Below are positions 15,220 through 24,274 of a stretch of DNA of 64,000 nucleotides, piece after piece. Each line of letters begins with the position of its first letter. Within the stretch, counting starts at the first letter, position 1. The stretch is from CAYQVW01 sp964421245 (GTDB lineage: Bacteria; Margulisbacteria; WOR-1; XYC2-FULL-46-14). The notes under the pieces were generated by a model. That model was given only the letters and a program-made list of their open reading frames with translations. It searched no databases and was not told the DNA's origin. The stretch spans positions 285,080 to 349,079 of the forward strand of contig CAYQVW010000001.1 in the NCBI GenBank assembly GCA_964421245.1, read 5' to 3'. The translations under genes were made by a program, and so were the position numbers.

Positions 15220-16507
15220 GAATAAAAATATTGCGATTTTAGGACTTGGTATGTCAGGAGAGGCGGTTGCCCGAAAACTGCTTGCGCTTGGTGCTAGGGT
15301 TACTATCTCTGAAAAACGATTAAGAGAAAAATGTGATCCTAAAGTAGTTGAAGAGTTATCAGATCTGGGAGTTATTTTTGAATTTGGGGAACATTCCCCT
15401 TCTTCCGTTTCAAACAAACAGTTTATAGTGGTGAGTCCTGGAATACATCTTGATATTCCTGCAATTAAGCTTGCAAAAAATCACGGAACTCCCGTGATCT
15501 CTGAGCTTGAATTTGCTTTTCGCTTTTTGCATAAGCCAATTATTGCCGTTACCGGAACAAATGGAAAAACCACTACGGCAACTCTAATTCACGAAATGTT
15601 AGTCCAGGGGGGGAAAAAGTCAGCCCTGGCTGGAAATATTGGAACTCCATTGATTACTGTGGATGATCATTTTCTGGATTTTGTTGTGGCTGAAGTTAGT
15701 AGCTATCAGCTTGAAGCAATTTCATCTTTTCGACCATGGATTAGTCTTTTACTCAATATTACTCCAGACCATATGGCTCGACACAAAAGTATGGATGAGT
15801 ACGCCAAATCAAAGGCACGCATTTTTATGAATCAAGGAAAAACTGATTATTTAATTTATAATGAACGTGATGAAATAGTTAGAAAAATTATTGATCCATC
15901 CCTGGCACGCAAAACAGCTTTTAATCATAAAACTCTCTTTTTTGATCCAAAAAAGATAATGTTGAAGGGTGATCACAACATAGAAAATATTATGGCTGCT
16001 TCGCTTGCCGCAGAATTATGCGGTGTTTCTAGAGAGTCAATTAAAAAAACTCTTTCTGAGTTTAGGGGGGTCCCTCATCGGATTGAGTATATAAAATCGG
16101 TCGATGGTATCGATTATTACAATGATTCAAAGGCAACTAATCCCGATTCTACTATCAAGGCATTAGATGCCTTATCCATTGATGACCAAAGAAAAAACAT
16201 CATATTAATCTTAGGTGGTGTTGATAAGGGAGTTTCTTTATCAGGATTAATTCCCAAAATAATAAATACAACAAAAACTGTGATTCTAATTGGTGAAGCG
16301 GCAATGAAATTCAATAACGAATTAATTCAATCTGGTTTCAGCAATATTAAATTTGCCGAGTCCCTTGATGAAGCGGTTAAAACATCAAAAGATCTATCTA
16401 CTAAGGGAGATCAAGTTTTGCTTTCCCCGGCCTGTGCTAGTTTTGATATGTTTTCAAACTTTGAAGATAGAGGACGAGTTTTTAGAGAAGCGGTGTTAGC
16501 TTTATGA
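15209..16507 (+). CDS. murD: UDP-N-acetylmuramoylalanine-D-glutamate ligase
   Basis: Adds D-glutamate to UDP-MurNAc-L-Ala with ATP. Domain order is normal: N-terminal Rossmann (IAILGLGMSGEAVARKL), central ATPase with VTGTNGKTTTATLIHEM and NITPDHMARHKSM, C-terminal ligase domain with DYYNDSKATNPDST and LSPACASFDMFSNFEDRG. I start at ATG 15209 (MSYKNKN), overlapping mraY by 11 bases; an in-frame TTG at 15197 is less likely. The stop overlaps the ftsW start (ATGA). Confidence 0.96.
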   Translation: MSYKNKNIAILGLGMSGEAVARKLLALGARVTISEKRLREKCDPKVVEELSDLGVIFEFGEHSPSSVSNKQFIVVSPGIHLDIPAIKLAKNHGTPVISELEFAFRFLHKPIIAVTGTNGKTTTATLIHEMLVQGGKKSALAGNIGTPLITVDDHFLDFVVAEVSSYQLEAISSFRPWISLLLNITPDHMARHKSMDEYAKSKARIFMNQGKTDYLIYNERDEIVRKIIDPSLARKTAFNHKTLFFDPKKIMLKGDHNIENIMAASLAAELCGVSRESIKKTLSEFRGVPHRIEYIKSVDGIDYYNDSKATNPDSTIKALDALSIDDQRKNIILILGGVDKGVSLSGLIPKIINTTKTVILIGEAAMKFNNELIQSGFSNIKFAESLDEAVKTSKDLSTKGDQVLLSPACASFDMFSNFEDRGRVFREAVLAL

Positions 16508-17589
16508 AGAAAAAGCGCCCAGATTATATTTTTATATTTTTGCTTGCGATATTGAGTATTCTTGGCATTATCATGGTTTTTTCTTCTTCTTGTGCAATGG
16601 CTCTTAAGAATACCGGGGATAGCTTTTTTTACGTAAAAAGGCATATTTTTTATGTAGCAATTGGAACTTTTGCTTTCTATTTTGCTTATAATTTAAACTT
16701 AACAAAGTTAAGAAAAAGATCATTTTTGTTGCTTGCGATTGCTTTTATCTTATCTTTACTAGTTTTTGTCCCAGGAATTGGTAAGTCTATGGGAGGGGCT
16801 ACTCGCTGGATAGATTTTTTTTGGTTTTCTTTTCAGCCTTCCGAAATATTAAAAATAGCAATCATTATCTTTTTTGCGCATCTTTTGTCTTTTGCAAAAG
16901 ATCGGCTTCCAAACTTTTTTATGGGATTGCTTCCCATCTTTTTATTAGGTGTTTTTCTTGTTGCTCCTGTTTTGGCTCAGCCTGATTTGGGAACTACTTT
17001 AACTATTCTTGCAACTTTGTTTCTAATGTTTTTTATTGCCGGTGCAAATATTATTCATCTTTTGTTTTTCTTGCTTTCGGGAGCAGGGCTTACAATAGCA
17101 TTGTCGATAACTTCTCCCTATAGAATGAGGAGATTGATCTCGTTTTTGGATCCCTGGGCAGATCCTCAAGGATCTGGGTATCAGATTATTCAATCTCTAA
17201 TTGCGGTTTCTTCGGGTAATATTTTGGGACTTGGACTTGGGAACTCAAAACAAAAATTTCTTTATTTACCTCAGCAATATGCTGATTTTATTTTTGCCAT
17301 TATGTGTGAGGAGCTTGGATTGATTGGGGCTTCTGTTTTTATTGCCTTAATGATCTTTTTTCTCATTCGAGGTTTGATTATTGCCAACAGAACATCGGAC
17401 TTTTTTCTTTCTTTGCTAGCCTCTGGAATAATGCTTTTATTTGCCGTTCAGTCTTTTTTAAATATTGCTGTGGTTTTAGGGTTGGTTCCAACAACTGGAT
17501 TACCCTTGCCATTTATTAGTTATGGTGGGACGTCGATTGTAATCAGTCTTTTTGCAGCTGGTATTGTTGCAAACATATCAAAAAAATGA
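16504..17589 (+). CDS. ftsW: SEDS-family septal peptidoglycan polymerase FtsW
   Basis: Division-type lipid II polymerase that works with a class B PBP at the septum. At 361 residues it has about ten hydrophobic helices and the SEDS signatures GATRWIDFFWFSFQPSEILKIA, QPDLGTTLTIL, FLDPWADPQGSGYQIIQSLIA, NSKQKFLYLPQQYADFIFAIMCEELG and LPLPFISYGGTS. The QKFLYLPQQYADFIF loop is the FtsW form, whereas RodA at 6.3 kb has TQTQLQFVP. Placed between murD and murG with four-base overlaps on both sides, the canonical dcw position. Confidence 0.95.
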   Translation: MKKKRPDYIFIFLLAILSILGIIMVFSSSCAMALKNTGDSFFYVKRHIFYVAIGTFAFYFAYNLNLTKLRKRSFLLLAIAFILSLLVFVPGIGKSMGGATRWIDFFWFSFQPSEILKIAIIIFFAHLLSFAKDRLPNFFMGLLPIFLLGVFLVAPVLAQPDLGTTLTILATLFLMFFIAGANIIHLLFFLLSGAGLTIALSITSPYRMRRLISFLDPWADPQGSGYQIIQSLIAVSSGNILGLGLGNSKQKFLYLPQQYADFIFAIMCEELGLIGASVFIALMIFFLIRGLIIANRTSDFFLSLLASGIMLLFAVQSFLNIAVVLGLVPTTGLPLPFISYGGTSIVISLFAAGIVANISKK

Positions 17590-18602
17590 AAGTAATAATT
17601 GTGGCAGGGGGTACGGGGGGGCATATCTATCCAGGTATTGCCATTGCACAAAAGCTGAAAGAAAAAGCTGAAGTTCTCTTTATCGGAAGCTTGGAGGGAC
17701 TTGAAAAAGATTTGATAAAGTTTCCTATAAAGCTGATTCACGCTAGGGGTTTATTGCGTAAAATTTCATGGAAAGCTATTTCTGCACCACTTATGGCTGT
17801 TTGGGGTATTATCGATTCATTAAGGTATTTAAGAGAGTTTAGACCGGACTGGATTATATCCATGGGTGGATATGTTTCATTTCCGGTTATAATTGCTGCA
17901 AAGATGCTTAAAATTCCGGTTCTATTGCACGAACAAAATGTTCTTCCCGGAGCGACCAATCGATTTCTGTCAAAGTTTGCCGATGTTGTAACCCTCTCTT
18001 TTTCTGAGTCAAAGAAATATATTAAGGGGGTCGTTACTGGAAATCCGGTCAGAGAAAGTATCCTAAAACTTAAAAAGATTAATGGAAAACAATTTACAGT
18101 ATTAATTATAGGTGGCAGCCAAGGTGCACGAAGTATAAATGTTTCCGTAGGCGATCAGATTGATAATTTTATGAAATTGAATATCAAAATAATACATATT
18201 ACAGGGACAAGAGATTATGATATCCTAAAAAAACACAATTACCCCTTTTATCATATGCTATCTTATATGTATAATATAGAAGAGGGATATAAAGAGGCAG
18301 ATATAGTTGTAAGCAGGGCAGGAGCCACGGCAATTTCGGAGATTTTGGCTTGTGGACTTCCATCAATTTTGATTCCCTTTCCATATGCCGCAGAGAACCA
18401 TCAAGAGCTAAATGCAAAAGTTGTTGAAAAATATGGAGCTGCCATTAAATTGTCCGATCAGGATCTTGGTAAACTGTCAAAAGTAATTGGGTCACTGATA
18501 ACTGATCAGAACAAATTAATTAAGATGAGGGAATCTGCAAAAAAACTATCTCGGAACAATGCTTCCGAAAGTATAATAGGTTTACTAAATGCGAAAAGTT
18601 AA
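17586..18602 (+). CDS. murG: UDP-N-acetylglucosamine-N-acetylmuramyl-(pentapeptide) pyrophosphoryl-undecaprenol GlcNAc transferase
   Basis: Converts lipid I to lipid II on the inner face of the membrane. GT-B fold (GT28): N-domain AGGTGGHIYPGIAIA and MGGYVSFPVIIAAK with HEQNVLPGATNR; C-domain IIGGSQGARSINV, a SRAGATAISEILACGLPSILIPFPYAAENHQ donor-binding block. The 338-residue length is slightly short. It starts in the ftsW stop (ATGA) and its end overlaps murC by 14 bases, so translation is coupled. Confidence 0.95.
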   Translation: MKVIIVAGGTGGHIYPGIAIAQKLKEKAEVLFIGSLEGLEKDLIKFPIKLIHARGLLRKISWKAISAPLMAVWGIIDSLRYLREFRPDWIISMGGYVSFPVIIAAKMLKIPVLLHEQNVLPGATNRFLSKFADVVTLSFSESKKYIKGVVTGNPVRESILKLKKINGKQFTVLIIGGSQGARSINVSVGDQIDNFMKLNIKIIHITGTRDYDILKKHNYPFYHMLSYMYNIEEGYKEADIVVSRAGATAISEILACGLPSILIPFPYAAENHQELNAKVVEKYGAAIKLSDQDLGKLSKVIGSLITDQNKLIKMRESAKKLSRNNASESIIGLLNAKS

Positions 18603-19998
18603 TTTAGATAGAATAAAAAACATACATTTGATTGGTATTGGAGGGTGTGGAGTATCGGCAATAGGTAAAATATTGCATGAGATGGGATACCAAGTAACCG
18701 GTTCGGATCAAAAAGAAAACAGTAATACTATTCGCCTAAGGGATCTTGGCATACAAGTTTTTTTAAAACATAAAGAATCTAACTTAAGAAGTGCAGATCT
18801 TGTTGTCATTTCCTCCGCAATCCCTCAAGACAATCCAGAGATTAAGAGTGCTAAGGCATCTGGCATTCCAATAATAAGACGAGCAGAGATGCTAGCTTTT
18901 ATTCTAAAAAAACATAAAATTGCTATTGGGGTCGCCGGTACACATGGTAAAACCACAACCACTTCGATGATTTCAAAGATTTTTCTTGAAAATAAGATGG
19001 ACCCAACTTTTCTGATTGGTGGAGAGACCGATTATGTTGATGGAAACGCTAGATTGGGAAACATGGAATATGCGGTAGCTGAGGCTGACGAAAGTGATGG
19101 ATCGTTTTTGGACCTTGACCCTCAAATTGGAATTATTACAAATATTGAAGCTGATCACATGGAGTATTTTCGTAGTCAACAAAACCTTTTCAATCATTTT
19201 AGAGATTTTGCAAAAAAGATAAAAGATAAAAATGGATTTCTTATTATCTCCGATCATCCAAATTGTAAAAAGGTAATTAATGATATTGATGTTAAAAAAA
19301 TAAGTTATGGTTTTTCTAATAAAGAAGATTATTGGGCTTGTGATATAAAACATATAGATGGTGGATCAAGATTTAAGGTGTATCACAGGGGCCAGGAACT
19401 TGGTGATGTTATGTTATCTGTCCCTGGCATACAGAATATATCCAATGCCATGGCAGGAATTGTTCTGGGCCTAGAACTTGGGCTATCCTTCGCCTCAATT
19501 GCTTCTGTTTTACAGACTTATCTATCGGTCCGGCGGCGTTTCCAAATTATTGGAGAAATTGACAAGATTCTAATTGTGGATGACTATGCCCATCATCCAA
19601 CAGAGATAGATGTAACATTAAATGCCGCAAGAGTTTGTTATCGTAATTCTAAAAAGAGGGTTATTGCCATTTTTCAACCACATCGTTATAGTCGGACTTA
19701 TTGGCTATCTTCTGAATTTGCTGCTTCTTTTAATGAAGCGGATCTTGTAATAATAACTGATGTCTATTCTGCTGGAGAAAAACCTATTCCAAATGTTTCT
19801 GGTAAGTTAATATCAGACAAGATTAAAGACAGAAGCAAGGTTCTTTATGTGCCCAAAAAAGAAAAAATATCAGAGCTTTTACTTCCGCAGTTAAAACAAA
19901 ATGATATTGTTTTGACCCTTGGAGCTGGTGATATTTATACAGTCGGAAAAGAATTATTGGCTCGTCTTAGGATGAAAAATGAAGAAGCATCAAAATGA
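18589..19998 (+). CDS. murC: UDP-N-acetylmuramate-L-alanine ligase
   Basis: First amino-acid ligase of peptidoglycan precursor synthesis. 469 residues with HLIGIGGCGVSAIGKIL at the N-terminus, ATP-binding VAGTHGKTTTTSM, EADESDGSFL, TNIEADHMEYF, VPGIQNISNAMAG and DDYAHHPTEI, and FQPHRYSRT. These are MurC rather than Mpl features. The 3' end overlaps murB by 20 bases, giving the frequent murC-murB pairing. Confidence 0.96.
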   Translation: MRKVNLDRIKNIHLIGIGGCGVSAIGKILHEMGYQVTGSDQKENSNTIRLRDLGIQVFLKHKESNLRSADLVVISSAIPQDNPEIKSAKASGIPIIRRAEMLAFILKKHKIAIGVAGTHGKTTTTSMISKIFLENKMDPTFLIGGETDYVDGNARLGNMEYAVAEADESDGSFLDLDPQIGIITNIEADHMEYFRSQQNLFNHFRDFAKKIKDKNGFLIISDHPNCKKVINDIDVKKISYGFSNKEDYWACDIKHIDGGSRFKVYHRGQELGDVMLSVPGIQNISNAMAGIVLGLELGLSFASIASVLQTYLSVRRRFQIIGEIDKILIVDDYAHHPTEIDVTLNAARVCYRNSKKRVIAIFQPHRYSRTYWLSSEFAASFNEADLVIITDVYSAGEKPIPNVSGKLISDKIKDRSKVLYVPKKEKISELLLPQLKQNDIVLTLGAGDIYTVGKELLARLRMKNEEASK

Positions 19999-20827
19999 GC
20001 CTCTAAAAAAACATAGCACGTTCAAAATCGGAGGTCGAGCAAAATCTTTTCTTATTCCAGAATCAACTGAAGAGCTTAAAGAGACAATAAGAAAGAACAA
20101 AAAGCATATTGTTCTTGGAATGGGGTCCAATATTCTTTTTCCAGATAATTTACTAACCACTCCCGTAATTAGCACCTCAAGGATTGACCATTGTATCATT
20201 GATAAAACAAAGGTTATTGTCGGATCAGGGTTTCCATTGGGAAAACTAGTAAAAATTACAGCAAATAAGGGATTGTCTGGTCTTGAATTTTTAGCCGGCA
20301 TTCCAGGCAGTGTTGGCGGAGCAGTCATTGGAAATGCTGGAGCGTGGAGAAATTCAATAGATAAACATGTTGAGTTTGTGAAAGTTTTCACAAATAGTGG
20401 GCAAAGCAAGACACTAAATTCAAAAAAGATAAAGTTCTCCTATCGCAAGAGTGGTATTTCCGGAGTGATTTATGAGGTTGGCCTCAAATTAAAAAAGAAG
20501 AGAAAATCATCAATAAAAAAATCAATAACAAAGTATTTGAAGCTTCGATCAAATAAGCATCCGAATGAACCATCAGCGGGATCAATATTTATTAATCCAA
20601 TTGTTTCAGGAAAAAATAAATATACTGCTGGAGAGCTAATTGAAATGGCTGGATTAAAGGGCCTCACAATAGGGGGGGCAAAGATATCCAAAAAACATGC
20701 TAATTTTATTATAAACAACGGAAAAGCATCTGCTAATGATGTGAAGAAATTAGTAAAAACAGTACAAAATAAAGTAAAGAAACAATATAAAATTGCACTT
20801 AAGCCGGAAATAAAAATAATTGAATAA
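19979..20827 (+). CDS. murB: UDP-N-acetylenolpyruvoylglucosamine reductase
   Basis: FAD- and NADPH-dependent reductase making UDP-MurNAc. 282 residues: FAD domain with HSTFKIGGRAKSF, LGMGSNILF, GLEFLAGIPGSVGGAVIGNAGAW; the YRKSGI motif and GSIFINP in the substrate domain place it in the short (type II) group. The C-terminal Glu in KPEIKIIE is consistent with the catalytic acid. The final gene of the dcw-type run; transketolase follows after 33 bases with its own possible TATAAA. Confidence 0.94.
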   Translation: MKKHQNEPLKKHSTFKIGGRAKSFLIPESTEELKETIRKNKKHIVLGMGSNILFPDNLLTTPVISTSRIDHCIIDKTKVIVGSGFPLGKLVKITANKGLSGLEFLAGIPGSVGGAVIGNAGAWRNSIDKHVEFVKVFTNSGQSKTLNSKKIKFSYRKSGISGVIYEVGLKLKKKRKSSIKKSITKYLKLRSNKHPNEPSAGSIFINPIVSGKNKYTAGELIEMAGLKGLTIGGAKISKKHANFIINNGKASANDVKKLVKTVQNKVKKQYKIALKPEIKIIE

Positions 20828-20860
20828 AAAATCAAAGGATGATATTATAAAACAGGCTTT

Positions 20861-21673
20861 ATGAAGATTAAAGAAATAGAAGTAAAAGCAAAATCCATCC
20901 GACACCAAATAGTAAAAATGATCTGTGATGCCGCCTCTGGCCATCCCGGTGGATCCTTATCCGCAACAGATATACTTTCGACGCTGTATTTTTACAAAAT
21001 GAACTATAAACCAGAACAACCAGAATGGCCAGAACGTGATCGATTTGTTCTCTCAAAGGGACATGCTGCTCCGGCTCTATATTCGACTTTAGCAGAAGCT
21101 GGTTATTTCCCAAAATCGTTCTTAAAAAATCTTCGCCAAGTCGGGAGTTCCCTTCAGGGTCATCCTGATATGCTTTCTCTTCCTGGGATTGAGATGTCAA
21201 CCGGGTCATTGGGGCAGGGGCTTTCAGCAGCCGTTGGAATTGCCTTGGCAGCCCGAGTTGATAAATTGAAATATCGGGTTTATTGTTTAATTGGAGATGG
21301 AGAATCACAAGAAGGACAGATTTGGGAAGCGGCTATGTCTGCTGGGCATTTTAAGGCCAATAATCTATGTGTAATTATGGATCACAATAAGTTACAAATT
21401 GATGGTCACATCAAAGACATTAAATCTATTCTTCCTATTAAAGATAAGTGGAAAGCATTTGGATTTAATGTAATTGATAGGGTAGATGGTCATAATATTC
21501 GTGATTTAATCAATGCCTTTGAAAAGGCCGAAAAGGTTTCCGGAAAACCGACTATTATAATTGCCGATACTGTAAAAGGAAAAGGCGTTTCGTTCATGGA
21601 ACACAATAATAAGTTCCATGGATCGGCTCCCGCAGGAGAGCAGATTGCTTGTGCCCTAAAGGAGCTTGAATGA
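20861..21673 (+). CDS. Transketolase, N-terminal (thiamine-diphosphate-binding) subunit
   Basis: Half of a split transketolase of the non-oxidative pentose phosphate pathway. 270 residues carry the ThDP pyrophosphate domain: SGHPGGSLSATDIL, RFVLSKGHAAPALYS, GSLGQGLSAAVGIALA, and the GDGESQEGQIWEA...DHNK metal/ThDP motif. The partner begins four bases before its end (ATGA overlap), so stoichiometric synthesis is likely. Split transketolases occur in archaea and many anaerobic bacteria. A TATAAA stands nine bases before the ATG. Confidence 0.95.
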   Translation: MKIKEIEVKAKSIRHQIVKMICDAASGHPGGSLSATDILSTLYFYKMNYKPEQPEWPERDRFVLSKGHAAPALYSTLAEAGYFPKSFLKNLRQVGSSLQGHPDMLSLPGIEMSTGSLGQGLSAAVGIALAARVDKLKYRVYCLIGDGESQEGQIWEAAMSAGHFKANNLCVIMDHNKLQIDGHIKDIKSILPIKDKWKAFGFNVIDRVDGHNIRDLINAFEKAEKVSGKPTIIIADTVKGKGVSFMEHNNKFHGSAPAGEQIACALKELE

Positions 21674-22614
21674 AAGATTTAGGTAAATTAGCTACCCGTG
21701 AAGCTTATGGGCGAACGCTTGTAGAACTCGGTAAGAAGAATCCTAATATTGTAGTCCTGGATGCGGATTTATCTTGTTCAACTAAAACCAGTTATTTTGC
21801 AAAAGAGTTTCCAAATAGATTTTTCAATGCTGGAGTGGCTGAGCAGGACATGATTGGTATGGCAGCCGGTTTTGCAACAACTGGAAAGACAGTTTTTTGT
21901 TCAACTTTCTCTTGCTTTGCTTCTGGTCGTGCATGGGAGCAGATCCGGGTTTCTGTTGCTTATCCACGCTTAAATGTAAAGATATGTGCAACTCATGGTG
22001 GGATTACAACTGGGGAGGACGGGGTTACTCACCAATCCACCGAAGATTTAGCAATTTTGCGTGCTATTCCAAATCTTACGGTTATAGTTCCATCAGATGG
22101 AATTGAGGCTGAGGCAGCAGTCCGGGCCGCGGCAGAGTATCATGGTCCGGTTTATGTGAGACTTTCTCGATTAACTTCGCCGGTTCTTTATGATAAGAAA
22201 GACTACAAATTTAGAATAGGGAAGGCAATTACTCTAAAACAGGGCAAAGATGTTACCATTTTCTTCTGTGGGATTTTAGGTTCTGAGGTTTTAAAAGCAG
22301 CTGAAGAGCTTGCGAAAAAGAAAATTTCGGCGGAGATTATAAACATCCACACCCTAAAACCATTAGACAAAGAAACGATTATTAAATCAGCAAAAAAGAC
22401 CAAAGCAGTAGTAACTGTTGAAGAGCATTCTGTTGTAGGAGGGCTTGGTGGAGCTATAGCTGAGCTTCTTGCTGAGAACTGTCCTACTAAAATGGCCAGA
22501 ATTGGACTTCGTGATATGTTTGCTGAGTCAGGAAAAGCCGAAGATCTCCTAGCAAAATATGGTTTAACCGCTCCAGATATTGTAAAGACCACCCGACATC
22601 TCCTTAAAAAATGA
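21670..22614 (+). CDS. Transketolase, C-terminal (pyrimidine-binding) subunit
   Basis: The 314-residue partner with the pyrimidine-binding domain (EFPNRFFNAGVAEQDMIGMAAG, the catalytic Glu in GVAEQDM; FCSTFSCFASGRAWEQIR; ATHGGITTGEDGVTHQSTEDLA) and the transketolase C-terminal domain (EEHSVVGGLGGAIAELL). THGG..TGEDGVTHQ is the transketolase rather than DXS form. The two subunits together make one complete active site. Confidence 0.95.
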   Translation: MKDLGKLATREAYGRTLVELGKKNPNIVVLDADLSCSTKTSYFAKEFPNRFFNAGVAEQDMIGMAAGFATTGKTVFCSTFSCFASGRAWEQIRVSVAYPRLNVKICATHGGITTGEDGVTHQSTEDLAILRAIPNLTVIVPSDGIEAEAAVRAAAEYHGPVYVRLSRLTSPVLYDKKDYKFRIGKAITLKQGKDVTIFFCGILGSEVLKAAEELAKKKISAEIINIHTLKPLDKETIIKSAKKTKAVVTVEEHSVVGGLGGAIAELLAENCPTKMARIGLRDMFAESGKAEDLLAKYGLTAPDIVKTTRHLLKK

Positions 22615-22620
22615 ATTTCC

Positions 22621-22651
22621 CTGAAATTTTCTTAAATTAAGCCCGATAAAA
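22621..22651 (+). promoter_or_regulatory. Sigma-28-type promoter of the 22676 gene
   Basis: CTGAAATTTT (22621-22630), 13 bases, CGATAAAA (22644-22651), preceded by CC that gives CCCGATAAAA, the closest match in the window to the sigma-28 -10 element GCCGATAA. The leader is about 20 bases and contains TGGGGGAAA as a ribosome site. Confidence 0.75.
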
Positions 22652-22675
22652 AGTAGTGATTGGGGGAAATTTAAA

Positions 22676-23248
22676 ATGGTAGTGAAAAGGGCAGCAGATG
22701 CATGGAGGTTTAATTCTCTTGATTTGCTTACACACCTCAGAGAAAATGAACCTGAAATCACCAGAGAATCAGTTTATCCGGGTGGTAAAAGTCAGATAGT
22801 TGAGATTACATTTCCTGGCGAATTAGATAATGGTTTTTTAATTAATAGGGAAATTTTGAGAACTCTTGAGCAAAGGGATATGTTTTGTAATCAATTATTG
22901 GTTACCCTTAATCTTGCTAATGGGGAGGCTGGTGTTTTTTGGAAACTTGAGCATAGTAGCGGTGATCCGGAAGAACTTGGTTTTGTAGAGGAGCCACCTT
23001 TTTCTACCGATATTCCTTCCCCAAAAGTAGCATCTGTATTAGACCATCGCACACACAACAGGTCAGAGCCTTTAGTGCGTGCACTAGATACTTCCTTGGC
23101 CTATCTTTTAAATGGTGATCCAGAGGGAACCGATGTTGACGAAGGGAGTGCTCATGTTTCTCTCCCCGAAGAAGCCGTTCCATTAATTACAGAAGTTCAT
23201 GAACAAGTGCAGAGATATGTAGGACTGGCTAGATCCAGAATCGTTTAA
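22676..23248 (+). CDS. Uncharacterised 190-residue protein
   Basis: I do not recognise it. The protein is acidic and soluble-looking, without signal peptide or membrane segment. Distinct blocks are AADAWRFNSLDLLTHLRENEP, FLINREILRTLEQRDMFCNQLLVTLNL and a C-terminal LPEEAVPLITEVHEQVQRYV helix. It begins MVVK like the unrelated-looking sigma-28-type gene at 4934, which may be chance. It is monocistronic behind the best sigma-28-type promoter in the window, and between two metabolic units with vegetative promoters, so it is regulated apart from its neighbours. Confidence 0.72.
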   Translation: MVVKRAADAWRFNSLDLLTHLRENEPEITRESVYPGGKSQIVEITFPGELDNGFLINREILRTLEQRDMFCNQLLVTLNLANGEAGVFWKLEHSSGDPEELGFVEEPPFSTDIPSPKVASVLDHRTHNRSEPLVRALDTSLAYLLNGDPEGTDVDEGSAHVSLPEEAVPLITEVHEQVQRYVGLARSRIV

Positions 23249-23255
23249 AGCATGC

Positions 23256-23261
23256 TATAAT
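23256..23261 (+). promoter_or_regulatory. Extended -10 promoter of the dCMP deaminase gene (leaderless)
   Basis: TGC-TATAAT, seven bases, ATG 23269. No Shine-Dalgarno sequence fits in the interval. Confidence 0.55.
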
Positions 23262-23268
23262 TTGAATT

Positions 23269-23751
23269 ATGGCACATCGTCCATCTTGGGATAAATACTT
23301 CATGCAGATTACCTCTGATGTTTCAGAGCGTGCTACTTGTCTAAAACGCAAAGTTGGAGCAATTATTGTTAAGAATAATCGCATTATTTCTACTGGGTAT
23401 AATGGTGCCCCAAAAGGATTTGAACATTGTGAAAAAGTTGGTTGTCTTCGCAAAAAAATGAATGTTCTTTCTGGTCAACGTCATGAGCTTTGCCGAGGCC
23501 TTCATGCAGAGCAAAACACTATTATTCAAGCAGCTGTTCACGGAGATCAGATAGATGGTGGGACTCTCTATTGTAACTATCAACCCTGTGTTATCTGTGT
23601 AAAGATGATGATAAATGCTGGGATTAAACGTTTAGTTTATTCCGGAAATTATCCGGATGAGTTGGCAGAAAAAATGCTTAAAGAATCAAAAATGGAGGTT
23701 ATCCGCTATGAAGAAGGAAGTCGAGATAAAGAAGTCGTACCGCTTAATTAA
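23269..23751 (+). CDS. Deoxycytidylate (dCMP) deaminase, ComEB type
   Basis: Zinc enzyme deaminating dCMP to dUMP for thymidylate synthesis. 160 residues with TCLKRKVGAIIVKNNRIISTGYNG, the catalytic zinc motif HAEQNTI (His-Ala-Glu) and the second zinc block CNYQPCVICVKMMINAGIKRLVY (Pro-Cys-x2-Cys). The GYNGAPKGFEHC segment is typical of dCMP deaminases rather than cytidine deaminase. Translation appears to start leaderless. The 3' end overlaps the flavin reductase gene by 44 bases. Confidence 0.92.
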   Translation: MAHRPSWDKYFMQITSDVSERATCLKRKVGAIIVKNNRIISTGYNGAPKGFEHCEKVGCLRKKMNVLSGQRHELCRGLHAEQNTIIQAAVHGDQIDGGTLYCNYQPCVICVKMMINAGIKRLVYSGNYPDELAEKMLKESKMEVIRYEEGSRDKEVVPLN

Positions 23752-24241
23752 CTATGGGCCGGTTGTTTTAATAACCTCTGGAACCGAAGAAAAAGCTAAT
23801 GTTTCGACCATAGCTTGGTGCATGCCGATGTCGGCAAATCCGGTTTTAGTCGGAATTGCAGTTTCAAAAAAGCACTACACAACCCAATTGATTAAGGAGT
23901 ACAAAGAATTTGCAGTAAATGTTCCATCAGCAGAGATTAAAGATAAAGTAGTGGCTGCCGGTAAAGTCCACGGGCATGAAATTGATAAGATCTCGAAGGT
24001 AGGTTTTACAAAAGAGAAAGCCTCTAAAATAAAGACCCCCTTAATAAAAGAATGTTTTGCTAATTTAGAATGTAGTGTCAAAGATATTATCGAAGTAGGG
24101 GACCACTTTCTTTTTGTGGGAGAGATTGCGTCGGCTCAAGCAGAAGAGGGATCTTTTCCTGATAATATTGTTGATACCTCAAAAATTAAGACTTTGCAAC
24201 ATTTGGGTGGCAATAATTTTGCCTCCTTAAAATCTCTATAA
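23708..24241 (+). CDS. Flavin reductase-like FMN-binding split-barrel protein
   Basis: A 177-residue protein of the DIM6/NTAB flavoprotein family: GPVVLITSGTEEKANVSTIAWCMPMSANPVLVGIAVSKKHYT is the FMN-binding N-terminus and EFAVNVPSAEIKDKV the following segment. Members reduce or carry FMN in oxidoreductase systems; substrate unknown. I start at ATG 23708 (MKKEVEIKKSYRLIN), preceded by AATGGAGG with correct spacing; an in-frame start at 23657 would overlap the deaminase further without family support. Confidence 0.87.
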   Translation: MKKEVEIKKSYRLINYGPVVLITSGTEEKANVSTIAWCMPMSANPVLVGIAVSKKHYTTQLIKEYKEFAVNVPSAEIKDKVVAAGKVHGHEIDKISKVGFTKEKASKIKTPLIKECFANLECSVKDIIEVGDHFLFVGEIASAQAEEGSFPDNIVDTSKIKTLQHLGGNNFASLKSL

Positions 24242-24255
24242 ACTCATGATATAAT
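24227..24255 (+). promoter_or_regulatory. Vegetative promoter of pheA
   Basis: TTAAAA (24227-24232), 17 bases, TATAAT (24250-24255) with TGA before the -10. The leader is about 13 bases and contains AAGGAGG. No attenuator or leader peptide is seen. Confidence 0.6.
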
Positions 24256-24274
24256 CCTACCAAGGAGGATCTAT

